A DNA stretch of 25,041 bases from Elysia marginata (Eukaryota > Mollusca > Gastropoda > Plakobranchidae). Below, one piece after another: positions 1 through 9,461 of the stretch. Each line of letters starts with the position of its first letter. The first letter of the stretch is position 1. The notes beneath the pieces were generated by a model. The model was not told where the DNA came from and ran no database searches. It was given only the letters and a program-made list of their open reading frames with translations. The stretch lies in assembly GCA_019649035.1 (NCBI GenBank), contig BMAT01003158.1, forward strand, positions 1 to 25,041, written 5' to 3'. Made by a program: the position numbers and the translations under genes.

Positions 1-1077
1 ACTGGAAATCACCAGAAACAATTATTGAGTTATGTTTTAAGCATTGTCATTTTTTCCATAACTAAGATATTTATTATTGAAGCTTCATTTGCAGTGAAAA
101 CCTCAGAAATTGAAGTCTGATTTTTTAAATTTCTCATATTTCAAAGTTCTTTAAGTTTGATGTCCATTTTTCCTCTTTGGCTTTGTTAGATTGAATTTAT
201 AATTTAAAGTTGGTGGCATTTAAGTTTATATTTGGACCTAAAGAAGATTTTACTTCTGTTGCCTGGCAGTTTCGTTTTGCAAGTTACCATTCCAAAACAC
301 CCAGAGGTATCTTTAACCTCTAAAATCGTCGAGTTTGCTATTGCATTGGAGGGTCATGTGAGAGAGGGAAATGCAGACCTGTCACTCATTCAGATTAAAT
401 CAGCGTTATATAGTATTTTTTCCAAAATATCAGAGTAGTGACAGAACAATCAGTCCATATTGTTGGAATTTGAATATAAATGAAATTGGTTATGAAAAAA
501 TACTGGGTTTTTTTTAATAATTAAAAAATAGACATGATAAATTGCTTAAAATTTTGTGAGCTTTGATAAAGTGGGTAACATTCTGTTTCTGCCTTTAAAT
601 TTTTTTATGATGGTTATTAATATTTTATAGTGTTGTAGCAAACTGCTAAGATGCGTTTTTGTGACGAGGGTGAAAAAACAGTGGACTCAACCACATCTGT
701 GTGGCAGCCCTGTTATAGGTGACAAGGCAATGATGCATAGTCATACAGATTTTTTCCCTGGTACTGATTTTTTTTGTTTCATTTATACTGATTTTTAATT
801 TTTGTGAGTGGCGGGTCTGGGAATGGTAAATACTAGTAACAGAATAGAAAAAAAAAGTCGAGTGAAGTAAATTGTGCACAATTTGAACACTCTTAATTCA
901 AAGTTTTTGCCTATTCCCAAGAGATTTTAATGCATGGTCCATCTACATGTATTGAAAATGATTACCTAAATATAGGCAGTGCTTAAAATTTGTGGAGGGA
1001 TGGTGTTACTTAAGGTATAACGCAGCCATACTGTAGTGGTGTGAATTCTCAGTTGAATTTGCTCTTTTTTGTATTAG
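1..1077. other. Left-edge intron of BAP1, no exon recognised
   Basis: This is intronic sequence upstream of the first exon I can place. I looked for the preceding coding segment, which in human BAP1 ends around KGYAIGNAPE, and did not find it, so that exon must lie left of the window. The stretch holds one small inverted-repeat transposon (374-819). Its short open frame at 232-438 runs into that repeat and is not credible as a gene. The rest is AT-rich with T runs. Confidence 0.6.
374..819. mobile_element. Inverted-repeat MITE, copy 1
   Basis: This 446-base non-coding element lies in the left-edge intron. The 5' end reads CAGACCTGTCACTCA and the reverse complement of the 3' end reads CAGACCCGCCACTCA, giving terminal inverted repeats of about 15 bases. 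Both ends and the inner flanks (acagatt...tactgattttt...) resemble the second copy at 10034-10509. The flanking bases gggaaatg and gggaatgg look like a decayed target duplication. It is too short to encode a transposase. Confidence 0.7.
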
Positions 1078-1103
1078 CTTGCTCAGGAAAACGATTTAAA
1101 GAA
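1078..1103 (+). CDS. BAP1: BAP1 exon a (26-base microexon)
   Basis: The exon encodes LAQENDLK plus two bases of a Lys codon completed by the next exon. It follows a T-rich tract ending in gtattag and is followed by the strong donor gtaagt. The peptide aligns with the human segment LAKAHNSHARPE, one residue shorter, directly before the PE(T/P) that opens the next exon. Its phases (0 in, 2 out) are exactly what the next exon needs. At 26 bases it would be missed by most gene finders. The identification rests on weak peptide similarity plus position, phase and splice signals. Confidence 0.72.
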
Positions 1104-1208
1104 GTAAGTCCACATTTGGCTGTCAATACTATAATCTTCTTGTTTCCTTTTTTTTTTCTTTGAATAATAAAAATTCTTTTTCTTGTACAATGTTTGTTTC
1201 CACAACAG

Positions 1209-1360
1209 ACCTGAAACAAGCAAGCCAGTACCAGAAAAACAAGCTGGTCTTTCCAGTGTCAGAGCAATGGACTCCGAGACCTTCCATTTTGTGAGTTATG
1301 TCCCCATTCATGGGCACTTGTTTGAGCTTGATGGATTGAAGCCCCACCCTATTGATCATG
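1209..1360 (+). CDS. BAP1: BAP1 exon b: catalytic His and Asp of the UCH domain
   Basis: The acceptor is cacaacag and the donor gtacga; the exon enters in phase 2 and leaves in phase 1. Fragment residues 10-59 include FHFVSYVPI and LFELDGLK, hallmarks of the UCH (peptidase C12) family. The catalytic His is CAT at 1285-1287 and the catalytic Asp is GAT at 1330-1332. They are 15 residues apart, as are H169 and D184 of human BAP1. The active site is therefore intact as far as it can be seen; its Cys partner is left of the window. The exon ends in PIDH plus the first base of a Gly codon, as in human PIDHG. Confidence 0.96.
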
Positions 1361-2187
1361 GTACGACTCATTGGCTTTATAATTTTTGTTTATTGTCTTT
1401 TATTTTCATCCTTCGTAGGGATTAGCACTAAAGCAAGAGGATCTACCTTTTTTTGCAAGTAAATTTGCAAAAATACTCTGGTATTAAAGGCACTCTGGAA
1501 CTAGATCTTTAACTTCTCAGGGGATGTGTTAGTTACATTTTATGTAGACTGAAACATCTAAAACTAAAAAGAATTTACAAACATACACAGATTAAGTAAA
1601 ACCTACCAATAAATTGTAAAAAAAATTTTTCTGTAAAACAGCACGAAAGATTAAGATTAAGCAACTTCAGTCTTTAAAACATTTGTCCTCATCAGGTATG
1701 AACTAATGACTGGTTTTGTGTTATCAATGGCAACTTTCACTTTAAGGGACTTCTACAAAATACCACCACTCTTTTTTGTATCACATTCTTTATAAAATTT
1801 GTAGTCTACTAGTGATATAATTATTTGAGCATATTTTTCATGTGGGATGTAAACCCAAAATATGATCTTCAAATGTTCCTGCAAATTTTTTTTTCGTTTT
1901 TCACAGTTCTTGGTTCTTTTTTTTTTATTATTATTATTGAAAAACTGTGTTGTGTATGACAAGCAGAATAATACTTTTGCAGTGCTAAGGGAAATGGCAG
2001 GCATAACTTTCCTGTCTGCTGTGTAGTTTAGTATTGCAGCAAGTCTTATTTGCGCTTGCTTGTATCTTGATGCTTTTTGTTGCATATATAAGATAGATTG
2101 GGTTTATTATAAAAAAAAAAAAGTTGATGGCATGTCCTCTGAATAACGTGTATACACTGTAGTTCTGTAACTGAAACATTTCCTCAG
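1361..2187 (+). other. BAP1 intron between exons b and c
   Basis: The intron is 827 bases and AT-rich, with several T and A runs. I see no further exon or recognisable repeat in it. Confidence 0.75.
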
Positions 2188-2266
2188 GTCCCTGGGAGAA
2201 GGGTGATGATTGGACAGAAAAATTTAGACGGGTTATAACTGATCGTCTCGGAATGGCCACTGGAGG
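2188..2266 (+). CDS. BAP1: BAP1 exon c: UCH domain
   Basis: The acceptor is tcctcag and the donor gtaaag. The exon enters in phase 1 and leaves in phase 2, matching both neighbours. It encodes [12 protein letters not shown] and then [13 protein letters not shown], clearly homologous to the human stretch PWGEDEEWTDKA and RRVIMERIGLATAG. This is the UCH-fold segment after the catalytic Asp. Confidence 0.95.
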
Positions 2267-3346
2267 GTAAAGAGTTTTATTTTTACTTTCCAGTTAGCTA
2301 ATTTTGGATTTAATTGCCTTAGGAATGACAAATGATATGTCATATAGTTGATAATGGATTCGCTGAATACTTTTAAAACTGCGTCATTAAAGTTTCAAAT
2401 GCAATAAAACATTAAGAGCCCAAAAATAAGTCATAAAACCAACAAAATTTGGAAGGCTAATTCCGTCAAAATGCATCAGGTTTTTTTTTTTAATTCTACA
2501 CACAGCAGTGTACAGCTGCTGTAAATATATCAGTATCAGCTCTTGGATTCGAAATGAATGTAGGGGAACAATAATATCTGAATTTAATAATAATATCTAA
2601 ATTTATATAGCGCTTTTTACAATAAAATAAAGTCTCAAAGCGCTTGACAAAATAAAAGCAACACAGTTTCTTTCATACAAGTTTTCAAAAACATGGATAA
2701 CGTAGACAATTGGAAATTGAAGGAAAAAAAAATACAAGATATATCAAATACAAAGATAGATATACCAAATACAAGAAAACATGGACAAGAAAAATTGTAA
2801 ATTTAGGGTTCCTAATAAATTTCTTATAACGGTTCAGTTTTTAAATAAGTATGTCTTCAGAACTGATTTAAATCTAGATAATGATTCAGACTGTTGGACT
2901 GATAATGGTAGATGGTTCCAAACAAGGTCGTTTAGTCAAAATGTTTTTCTCCCTGTTTCAGTTAAAGCTGTTTTAAGATAAACATTCTAAAGGTACTGTA
3001 TATTTAATTTGGTCGATTTCTTTTCAAGTGAAATACTGTTGGAGTATAGTTCAAGTGGGTCCAAATGCTGAAGCGTATACTTTACTGTTTTGAATTTCGC
3101 TGAAAGCTCATCATTTTTTTTTAAATAGTGACATGTTAGTGAGTTTTGATAAGAGAAATAGTTTATTATTTGTTATTTTTTTTTTAGCCCTAAATCTTTA
3201 GAGTTTCATTGCTTCCTGTCAATATAGCAGCAACCATTACTGTAAAATTGTAAATGTTAATTTTTTGTTTTTTTTTTGTTTTTTTTTTTGATAGTGTTAT
3301 TGATTTTCTAATTTGTCCCTCTGATCTTGAATCTTGTACTATGAAG
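2267..3346 (+). other. BAP1 intron between exons c and d
   Basis: The intron is 1080 bases long. Its middle holds a dispersed repeat with the AGCGCTT hallmark (2575-2990, listed separately). The 3' part has long T runs before the next exon. Confidence 0.75.
2575..2990. repeat. Dispersed repeat with AGCGCTT/AAGCGCTT signature
   Basis: The stretch contains tttatatagcgcttttta, then ctcaaagcgcttgacaaaat. The two GCGCT blocks, about 40 bases apart, form an imperfect inverted pair. I recognise this signature from interspersed repeats in many aquatic invertebrate genomes but cannot name the family with confidence. A 66-codon frame (2781-2981) runs through the right part and may be a remnant reading frame of the element rather than a gene. 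The right boundary is approximate. Confidence 0.5.
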
Positions 3347-3470
3347 AGAGCCGTACCATGACATTCGGTTTAACCTCATGGCTGTTGTGCCTGACAAGAG
3401 ACAACTTCTGGAGCACAAACTTGTAACGTTGAAGACCAATCGTAACATTGTGCTTGAGGCATTACAGCAG
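3347..3470 (+). CDS. BAP1: BAP1 exon d: end of UCH domain
   Basis: This exon encodes [18 protein letters not shown] and continues to NIVLEALQQ, matching the last part of the human UCH domain up to ALQQ. The start is set by phase: the upstream exon ends GG, and an A at 3347 after the acceptor atgaag completes the Gly codon before Glu-Pro-Tyr. The donor after CAG CAG is gtgcgt. The acceptor has only a modest pyrimidine tract, so a shift is possible, but the others I checked break the frame. The exon leaves in phase 0. Confidence 0.93.
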
Positions 3471-4243
3471 GTGCGTACAATCTTGAACAATTTTTTCCCA
3501 ATTTTTTCCAGACTTTTTTCAAAACCAGCTTTTTTTTCCCTTCAAATACTTATTAACACTTTTTGCTTTTAACACCATAATATTTTACCTAGTCTGTCAC
3601 CTCACCAAAAGATTAAAGTACAAAAACAAGTTTCTGTGTAACAAACCCACCCATTAGTAGATTTCAAGGAAAACTTAGGGCCTTTTGAACTTCCTAAACA
3701 GATAAGACTGCATATACACTGTTCCACCCCAGCATGTAGTATTTGCAGGTTGTGTATTTTTTTTTTTTAATTATTTTTCATTTCTTTTGTAGTTCTCAAT
3801 CTTGCCAAGACTGTCTTGAATAAAAAAACTGAATAAAATGCAACAGATTTTGGCATTGTGTAATGTTTTAAAGATTTCTTCGTCAAAAACAAATATTGCA
3901 CATAGCCCAAAGTATCAATGCATGTAATGTAAAAATTGTAAGATCAAACTCATTTAGACTAGATGCTAGACATGTTGGGTTTTTATAGATGGACTTTTTC
4001 TTCACATGAAAGATAAAAAATATTTTTTTTTAATGAAAAATAGGAAATATTGTCCTTAACCCAAAACTTGCTTGAGATAACCCTATGCTTTAAGCCTACC
4101 AGAGTTTCAACCAACTAAATCGCACAGTTATACTGTCTGAATAGGAAGAAATGAAATGGTCCTGTTCTAAAGTAACGCATGCTCTCTGCTGTATTATATG
4201 CCTATGCCAGTAACCCTATTTTGTGTTTTCACCATTTACCCAG

Positions 4244-4258
4244 CTTCTGGATGCAAAG
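4244..4258 (+). CDS. Candidate 15-base BAP1 microexon (doubtful)
   Basis: The stretch is bounded by a pyrimidine-rich acceptor (accatttacccag) and a donor (gtaata), and reads CTT CTG GAT GCA AAG, encoding LLDAK. It is phase 0 on both sides, as required between exons d and e, so it could be included or skipped without shifting the frame. It would follow ALQQ, where human BAP1 has LIRVT. A match this short can arise by chance in a 4.5-kb intron; transcript data are needed to settle it. Confidence 0.25.
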
Positions 4259-4528
4259 GTAATATAGGGTTTACTTTGTTTCCGTCGGCTTTTTGTTGAG
4301 ATGCTCCGCTTTGTTTATTGTAAATTCAGCCCTGTTTAAGTGAAGAAATGTACATTATTTTATTTTTAAGGTACTTCATAATGCTCTGAACTAAAATAGT
4401 GTCATGGTAGTGATGAGCTGGATGTTTTCTAGTAAAAAAAAAACAAAGAAAAGTTAATACTGCATTGGAAATTAAAGGTTAAAACACAGTTTTATGTTTA
4501 ATGTCAATGTTTGTATAGCTCATATTAT

Positions 4529-4612
4529 TGCTTTCACTGTGTTGATAGATGATGCAAAAGGACTAATATGACTTTGTGATTAAGCCTTTGACAAGAGGTT
4601 GTTAAAGGTCAT
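4529..4612. repeat. Intronic repeat unit A of four
   Basis: It starts tgctttcactgtg, carries a gatagatgatg core, and ends in tttgtgattaagcctttgac. It shares this order of blocks with units at 4851, 5217 and 5914. It is diverged and has no reading frame. Confidence 0.5.
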
Positions 4613-4850
4613 TTAAAACCTTTTGGTTATCTGGTACAATTTGAACAAAAGTAAGAAATAAGTAATTTTTTTAAATGAATAAAGCATTATATTACTGTCA
4701 TAAATTGTACTATCCAAACAGTTGTTTTAGCAATCCTTTTCCCTTGTGAATAGTGAACTCAGTCTTATTTCATTAAAAAAAAAAACAACAAATTGTTCAT
4801 GCAATATAGTGTAATAATTTTTAGCCAACTTATTATGTGGTATACTATAA

Positions 4851-4925
4851 TGCTTTCACTGTGCTGCTTGATGGCAAACAAGGGCAGCTTAGATTTTGTG
4901 ATTGAGTATTTGATAAACAGATGAT
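4851..4925. repeat. Intronic repeat unit B of four
   Basis: It has the same block order as unit A: tgctttcactgtgctg, then cttgatggcaaac, then ttttgtgattgag and tttgataaac. The start-to-start distance from unit A is about 320 bases. Confidence 0.5.
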
Positions 4926-5216
4926 TTGCACATTGTATCTTAGATAAATTTATAACTCAATGCAGACTTATCACCATTTTATCATCTAAAGAACTTACCA
5001 AGGTATATGTATTGAATAAAAAATTATGTCCTCTATAAGTTAATGCAGGTATCTTCTTTGTGATAACTAAGGCATTATTTACATGGCATGAACAGCTTTA
5101 TTGGTGATCCTCCAATTTGTTTCTAAGTTCAGCTCTATATGAATCAAGAAAAGTAAACTGTGTACTGAGGTTTTACGTACATACATGTAGAACAGGTCAA
5201 AACAAAGAACTGATAT

Positions 5217-5332
5217 TGCTTTCAGTCAACCTGTGTTGCGTTCCTTGTCAATGCTTCTATTATGCTGCCTAGTGGCGGAAGAGGACTATTTAGATATTGT
5301 GTTTGAGCCTTTGATAAAAGGTCAGTTTGCGT
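5217..5332. repeat. Intronic repeat unit C of four
   Basis: It begins ttgctttcagtcaacctg, with an extra 30 or so bases that are also present in unit D. The core is tgctgcctagtggcgg, followed by gaggactatttagat and tgtttgagcctttgataaaa. It has the clearest CTCF-like core of the four. Confidence 0.5.
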
Positions 5333-5410
5333 CTCAGAGAGCTTTTGATGCATGGGCCTACATGTTTACATCTTTTGCTCTCATTTAATTTGGAAAATAT
5401 TTATGAAAAA

Positions 5411-5638
5411 GGAGGAGGAGGAAGAGAAGTCGAAGTAGCCTTAGCAGCAGCAATAGTTGTAGTAGTAATAGTAGTAGGACCAGTAACAATAGCAACAGCA
5501 GCAACAACAGTAGAGCAGCAGCAGTAGTAGAAGTAGTAGTAGTAGTAGTAAGAGCGGTAGTAGTAGTAGTTGCAGTAGCAATATTTGTAGTAGTGTTGAT
5601 GGTGGTGGTGGTGGTGGTTTGGGTAGTAGTAGAAGAAA
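5411..5638. repeat. Triplet microsatellite tract (GTA/GCA/GGA/GGT)
   Basis: Imperfect trinucleotide repeats on the + strand change from GGA to AGC/AAC to GTA to GGT units over about 230 bases. Frames in this stretch on both strands give homopolymeric peptides and are artefacts of the repeat. It lies between intronic repeat units C and D and explains their wider spacing. Confidence 0.85.
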
Positions 5639-5913
5639 AACAACACTATCCCCTTTTTCACCATGCCCTTCTTTTATTAAAACTAGCGACTGGCAACTTA
5701 AAGAAACGACCAAAACGTCTAGGTAAATTCTAAGCGCTGGTAACACACATCCACTTTGGACAGTTGAAAAAACCTACAGATACTTCTCAAAGAGTACACC
5801 TGCACCAGCGTGCGGGTCAACCTTTGTCAGAAAACCTGCGACACCCTGGACACGCCCTAATACTATAGAAGAAAATTATATAATTAAAACAAAGCCTAAA
5901 GTTTTAGAGTGTT

Positions 5914-6028
5914 ATGCTTTCAGTAGACCTGTTTTGTGGCTCAGTTTGTTGCTTTTGTCATGCTGTTAGATGGTCATGTAAGGATGTTTAAATATGGATT
6001 CAGCGATTGAGTCTTTGGAAAAATATGG
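5914..6028. repeat. Intronic repeat unit D of four
   Basis: It begins atgctttcagtagacctg, with the core catgctgttagatggtcatg, then aaggatgtttaaatatg and gattgagtctttgg. It is closest to unit C in layout. Confidence 0.5.
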
Positions 6029-6073
6029 TATATACAGTGTTTACCTGTTATTTTTTTTTCATTCTAATATATT

Positions 6074-6092
6074 TCACTCACTCACTCACTCA
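6074..6092. repeat. (TCAC)n tetranucleotide repeat
   Basis: About five tandem copies of a four-base unit lie in the long BAP1 intron. Confidence 0.8.
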
Positions 6093-8002
6093 TCTTTTTG
6101 TATTTTTAAAAAATAATTACATACGTCATTTATAATGTTTTTGCACGATGCGAACAAAGTCAAACTTTGTTACTTCATGTCAGCATCACACAATGTTCTT
6201 AGTCATATAAGTTTTGTACTCTCACTAATGTACTGTCATTATCTTTTTTTTTCTCTAATTGGCGGCAATGTTCTCAAAATTTTAATGTTCATGAGGAACT
6301 TGTTACGCACTCAAAGTTTTGAACTACATGTATTTTATTCAGCCACAAAGTCTGATATGACATAATAGCTCTTGTAGAAAGGCTTTCAGTTCAGTGTATC
6401 TTGTATCCTCTTTCCCACCCTACCTCTCTCCAAGCGTTGTTTTTAAGTAAAATTTACTTTCCCTGATTCTTCTTTAGATGTTGAGATATCTAGATATACA
6501 TGTAGTTATCAAATTATTTTAGATTGATTATTAAAAATCTAGAAATTGCTCGTGAGAAAAGAGAAATCGGAAAGGGATATTTGGCTTTGCTAACTGATTT
6601 TTTGTTATAATCTTATATAATTATGTTATAAGTGGGAGCCACAAGTTTGTATTTCTTTTTGTTCTGAAGTATTTAGTGCTTTGTATAATCATTTATCATT
6701 CTTTTTCTGCGTAACAACTCTGGAAAGCTACCCTGCCATATCTAATAATATGTCTTTCTAAAACATAAGTAGCCTACTTGATACAGGGGTGTCAACCAGT
6801 ACTAGTTTCAGTATTATAGTACCAGAATTACTTCCTAAATACTGGAGTACTCATGTCAAACCTAAAATACTGAAATTAGCTCTGACTATGGAAAAATATC
6901 TGTGAAGTGTGATCAGTAAAACAGGAGGAAAATATGTAAAGTCTAGGCCTATCATAGGGAAAGACCACATGCAAGATGTACCTGGTCATCTTTTTCCGAA
7001 GCATGAGGTAATGTTTTTGAGGATAAACTGAAAACCTTCCTTAAGAACAAATAATTGAAACTCAAAACAATTCAGACATCAAGATCTTAACTTAAGCAAG
7101 TATCATCCTTGTATACGCATCCCATGAATATATCTTATCTTTGTTTTTTCCTTGATCTTGCTATGCGTACTGAAATGCTTTGGAAAATACTTAAATGAAG
7201 GCTTCAGTCTACTGGAGCAAATTGTTCAATGGTTTGCACCTCTTTACAAATATGAATATTTTAGTGTTGCAAAGCAGAACACAATGAGTATAAAGGTGAT
7301 TGTAGATTATTAATAAGGTTTAAGGCTTGCCTTTTCTTAGAGACACACCTTCTTTTTTTTTGTTGTTTCTGGTGTTTTCCAAACAACTGTATAGCTGTGT
7401 GACAACATCATATTGAATATATATTAACAAACTCCAGTGCTCATTCTGTTGTTTTTTCTGCTTAACAGCAGTATTTGCCAGCAGCAGTATTTGCCAGTTG
7501 AATTTTTTTTTTAGTTGATGCACTACATAAAATCTTGTAAAGAAAAGTAATTTTTGTACCATCAAATGCCACCCAAGGCATCCGTATACAATATAATAAT
7601 AGTTGTATTGAGATCTAGGAAGTTCTTGTTAGGTGATAGTTTAGGAAGCATCAGTTTTGTTTCATATTGTTAGCAAAATGGTTTTAATGGGCTTCTAAGA
7701 TATGTTAATGCATAGAGAGCTCCTAGGCATATTTACATCAACCTCAGCATTGGGCGGCTGGTGTTCACAAGAGACTGCTTTCAATTGCTAAAAAAAATTT
7801 CTTTGTGCTTTCAATGTCTTTTCAAATGAAACAAATTTATTGTGGTTTGGTGTGTTGAACTTTGTTTATTAAGAAAAAAAATAGTTTTGATATAAACTTG
7901 TAAACCTTTATAAAAATGTAGCATAGATTTTGCACATTTATTACTATTATTTTTATTCTATTACCCCTCTTTCAATTTCCATTTCTTGGTTTCTGGTTCT
8001 AG

Positions 8003-8879
8003 GTGGTTTCTCCCACCAGCAGTGAGAAATCAGATTCAGAAGGGACTGCCTCTGTGAAAGAGCCTAAGAAAAGTGTCACCTTTTCTGCAGACATTACAGG
8101 GGCCCCTGGCAAATGTGCTTCAGACTCTGAATGTATGTCTGTGTCCTCATCGTCTGAGACAGCAACAACATGTTCTGCAGTCTCAACACTTCCCATCCAG
8201 CCATCTTCCATCCTGAAAGGAAGTTCATCTTCTACCTCCACAGCCTCAGCCACACCTGGGCCTGTGCTATTAACATCGTCCACCGTCACATCAGCTGTCT
8301 CTTGTGCTATTAGCACAGCAGTTTCAGTTTGTCCATCTTTATCTACACAAGAAACTGCCTGTTTGGATTCCTCAACACATTTAATCTCATCCCTTTCTTT
8401 ACCTAATACAAGTGAGGCTACTTCAACTTCAGTCACTTCTACCTCTACTACAGAATGCAAATCTGCTTCATCTAATAGCCCTAAGGAAGAGCTAATTGCA
8501 GGAGAGGCTAGTGAGATGAAGGCTGATCCAGGAATTAAGGAAGAGCCAATGGACACAACAACGGAAACTCAGTGTGCCAAACCAACCACCTCCACCGCCA
8601 ACAAACCTGACAAACCCCCTGTCATTAAAATTGAGGATGAATCTAAAACATCAGAGTCAAAAGTCATCCTCCAGGCAAGCTCGGTGAGCGGCACCTTGCG
8701 GGCAGATATCACCAAACCCCTGAGTATCGAGACAAAGTTCAGCTCATCCCCCTGTGCTGCCAGCAATGAAAGTACAGACACTGCGTCAGAAATCGGTAGC
8801 GGATTTAGTTCTCCTGGCAGTCTGAACACCAGCTCTTCCCAGAGCAGTCCGCAGTTTTCAGACAGCAACACTGGTGCAA
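8003..8879 (+). CDS. BAP1: BAP1 exon e: long Ser/Thr-rich linker
   Basis: This 877-base exon follows the acceptor ggttctag in phase 0 and ends before the donor gtatgt in phase 1. It encodes fragment residues 128-419, almost all Ser, Thr, Ala, Pro and acidic, so it is predicted to be disordered. It corresponds to the linker between the UCH domain and the C-terminal ULD. Recognisable pieces near its end are PLSIETK (human PLSIKT) and NESTDTASEIGS (8765-8800), which I recall as identical in human BAP1. Other motifs are KSVTF (8069-8083) and SILK (8207-8218), both resembling PP1 docking motifs, and IKEE (8534-8545) and IKIE (8624-8635), both of SUMO type. The exon could be preceded by a further small exon in the long intron. 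The 185-codon frame on the opposite strand here is a shadow. Confidence 0.92.
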
Positions 8880-9399
8880 GTATGTCTTGCTGTTAAGCTT
8901 GTAGATCACGCAAATTTTATCACTTCCGCTCCTCTTCTTTCCTCAAAGATAAAAATGAGTAGGTGTGTTGAAAAATTACTTTTATTTTTAAGAAGTATTT
9001 AAAATTTTGAATGATAAGTGTTAATATTGATACCTTTTAAATATAAGTGATGACAAACAAAATAAGGTATAGGAAAAAATAATTTGGTGAAAACCAAAAG
9101 TTAGACTTAAAATATCCACGGTTTTTCATCTATTTAGATTTTATATGATAAAAGTTGTCTTTAAGTATTTTGACAAAGCCTCTACCAGTTTTTTATGATA
9201 TAATTCCGAATTGTTCACAAGCTAATTGAAATAAATGCATTTTGTATTTTAAAAAAACAAGTTTTCTTCTTCTTATTATTATTATACTGTAGGAAAAGTG
9301 CAAGGGAAAAATTTAGACTTTACTTGTAGGATGCAATTCACAATATGAAAATCTGCCTATAATGTATGCCTGTTAAAAATTTGTGATTGTATTAACCAG
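8880..9399 (+). other. BAP1 intron between exons e and f
   Basis: The intron is 520 bases and AT-rich, with a short TTA run near 9270. I see nothing else. Confidence 0.85.
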
Positions 9400-9461
9400 A
9401 TGAAGGCTCAGAGGAGCGTCACAGAAGGAAGAGAAGATCAAGCCATGCCTTCACTCCCAAA
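9400..9461 (+). CDS. BAP1: BAP1 exon f: basic segment before the ULD
   Basis: The acceptor is attaaccag and the donor gtaagt; the exon enters in phase 1 and leaves in phase 0. It encodes EGSEERHRRKRRSSHAFTPK. FTPK aligns with human YSPK, directly before the (D/E)LL that opens the ULD. The cluster RHRRKRRSS is a plausible nuclear localisation signal. Human BAP1 carries its known signals further C-terminal, so this one may be specific to the lineage. Confidence 0.9.

Larger units (their letters stand above)
3471..8002 (+). other. Long BAP1 intron between exons d and e (4.5 kb)
   Basis: This is the largest intron of the visible gene. It contains four diverged repeat units (4529-6028), a purine-biased triplet tract (5411-5638), a TCAC tetranucleotide run (6074-6092), and a candidate 15-base microexon (4244-4258). 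Human BAP1 carries its HCF-1 binding tetrapeptide NHNY in the matching linker part. I see no exon here that encodes it. The remainder is AT-rich with no recognised gene. Confidence 0.7.

Noticed and set aside
232-438. 68-codon + frame in the left-edge intron
   Set aside because: Its last third is the end of the MITE at 374-819, and it contains no BAP1 or other known motif. GNADL resembles GNAPEL of BAP1 only by chance.
1183-1425. Single 80-codon gene starting with Met at 1183
   Set aside because: The frame simply runs through BAP1 exon b and its flanking intron; splice signals and homology set the exon at 1209-1360.
5327-5746. Three overlapping frames with Val/Ala, Tyr/His or Leu/Cys runs
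   Set aside because: They are produced by the triplet microsatellite read in different frames.
7999-8556. 185-codon frame on the - strand
   Set aside because: It lies wholly opposite the well-supported BAP1 exon e and mirrors its Ser/Thr codons as acidic and Val residues; it is a shadow frame.
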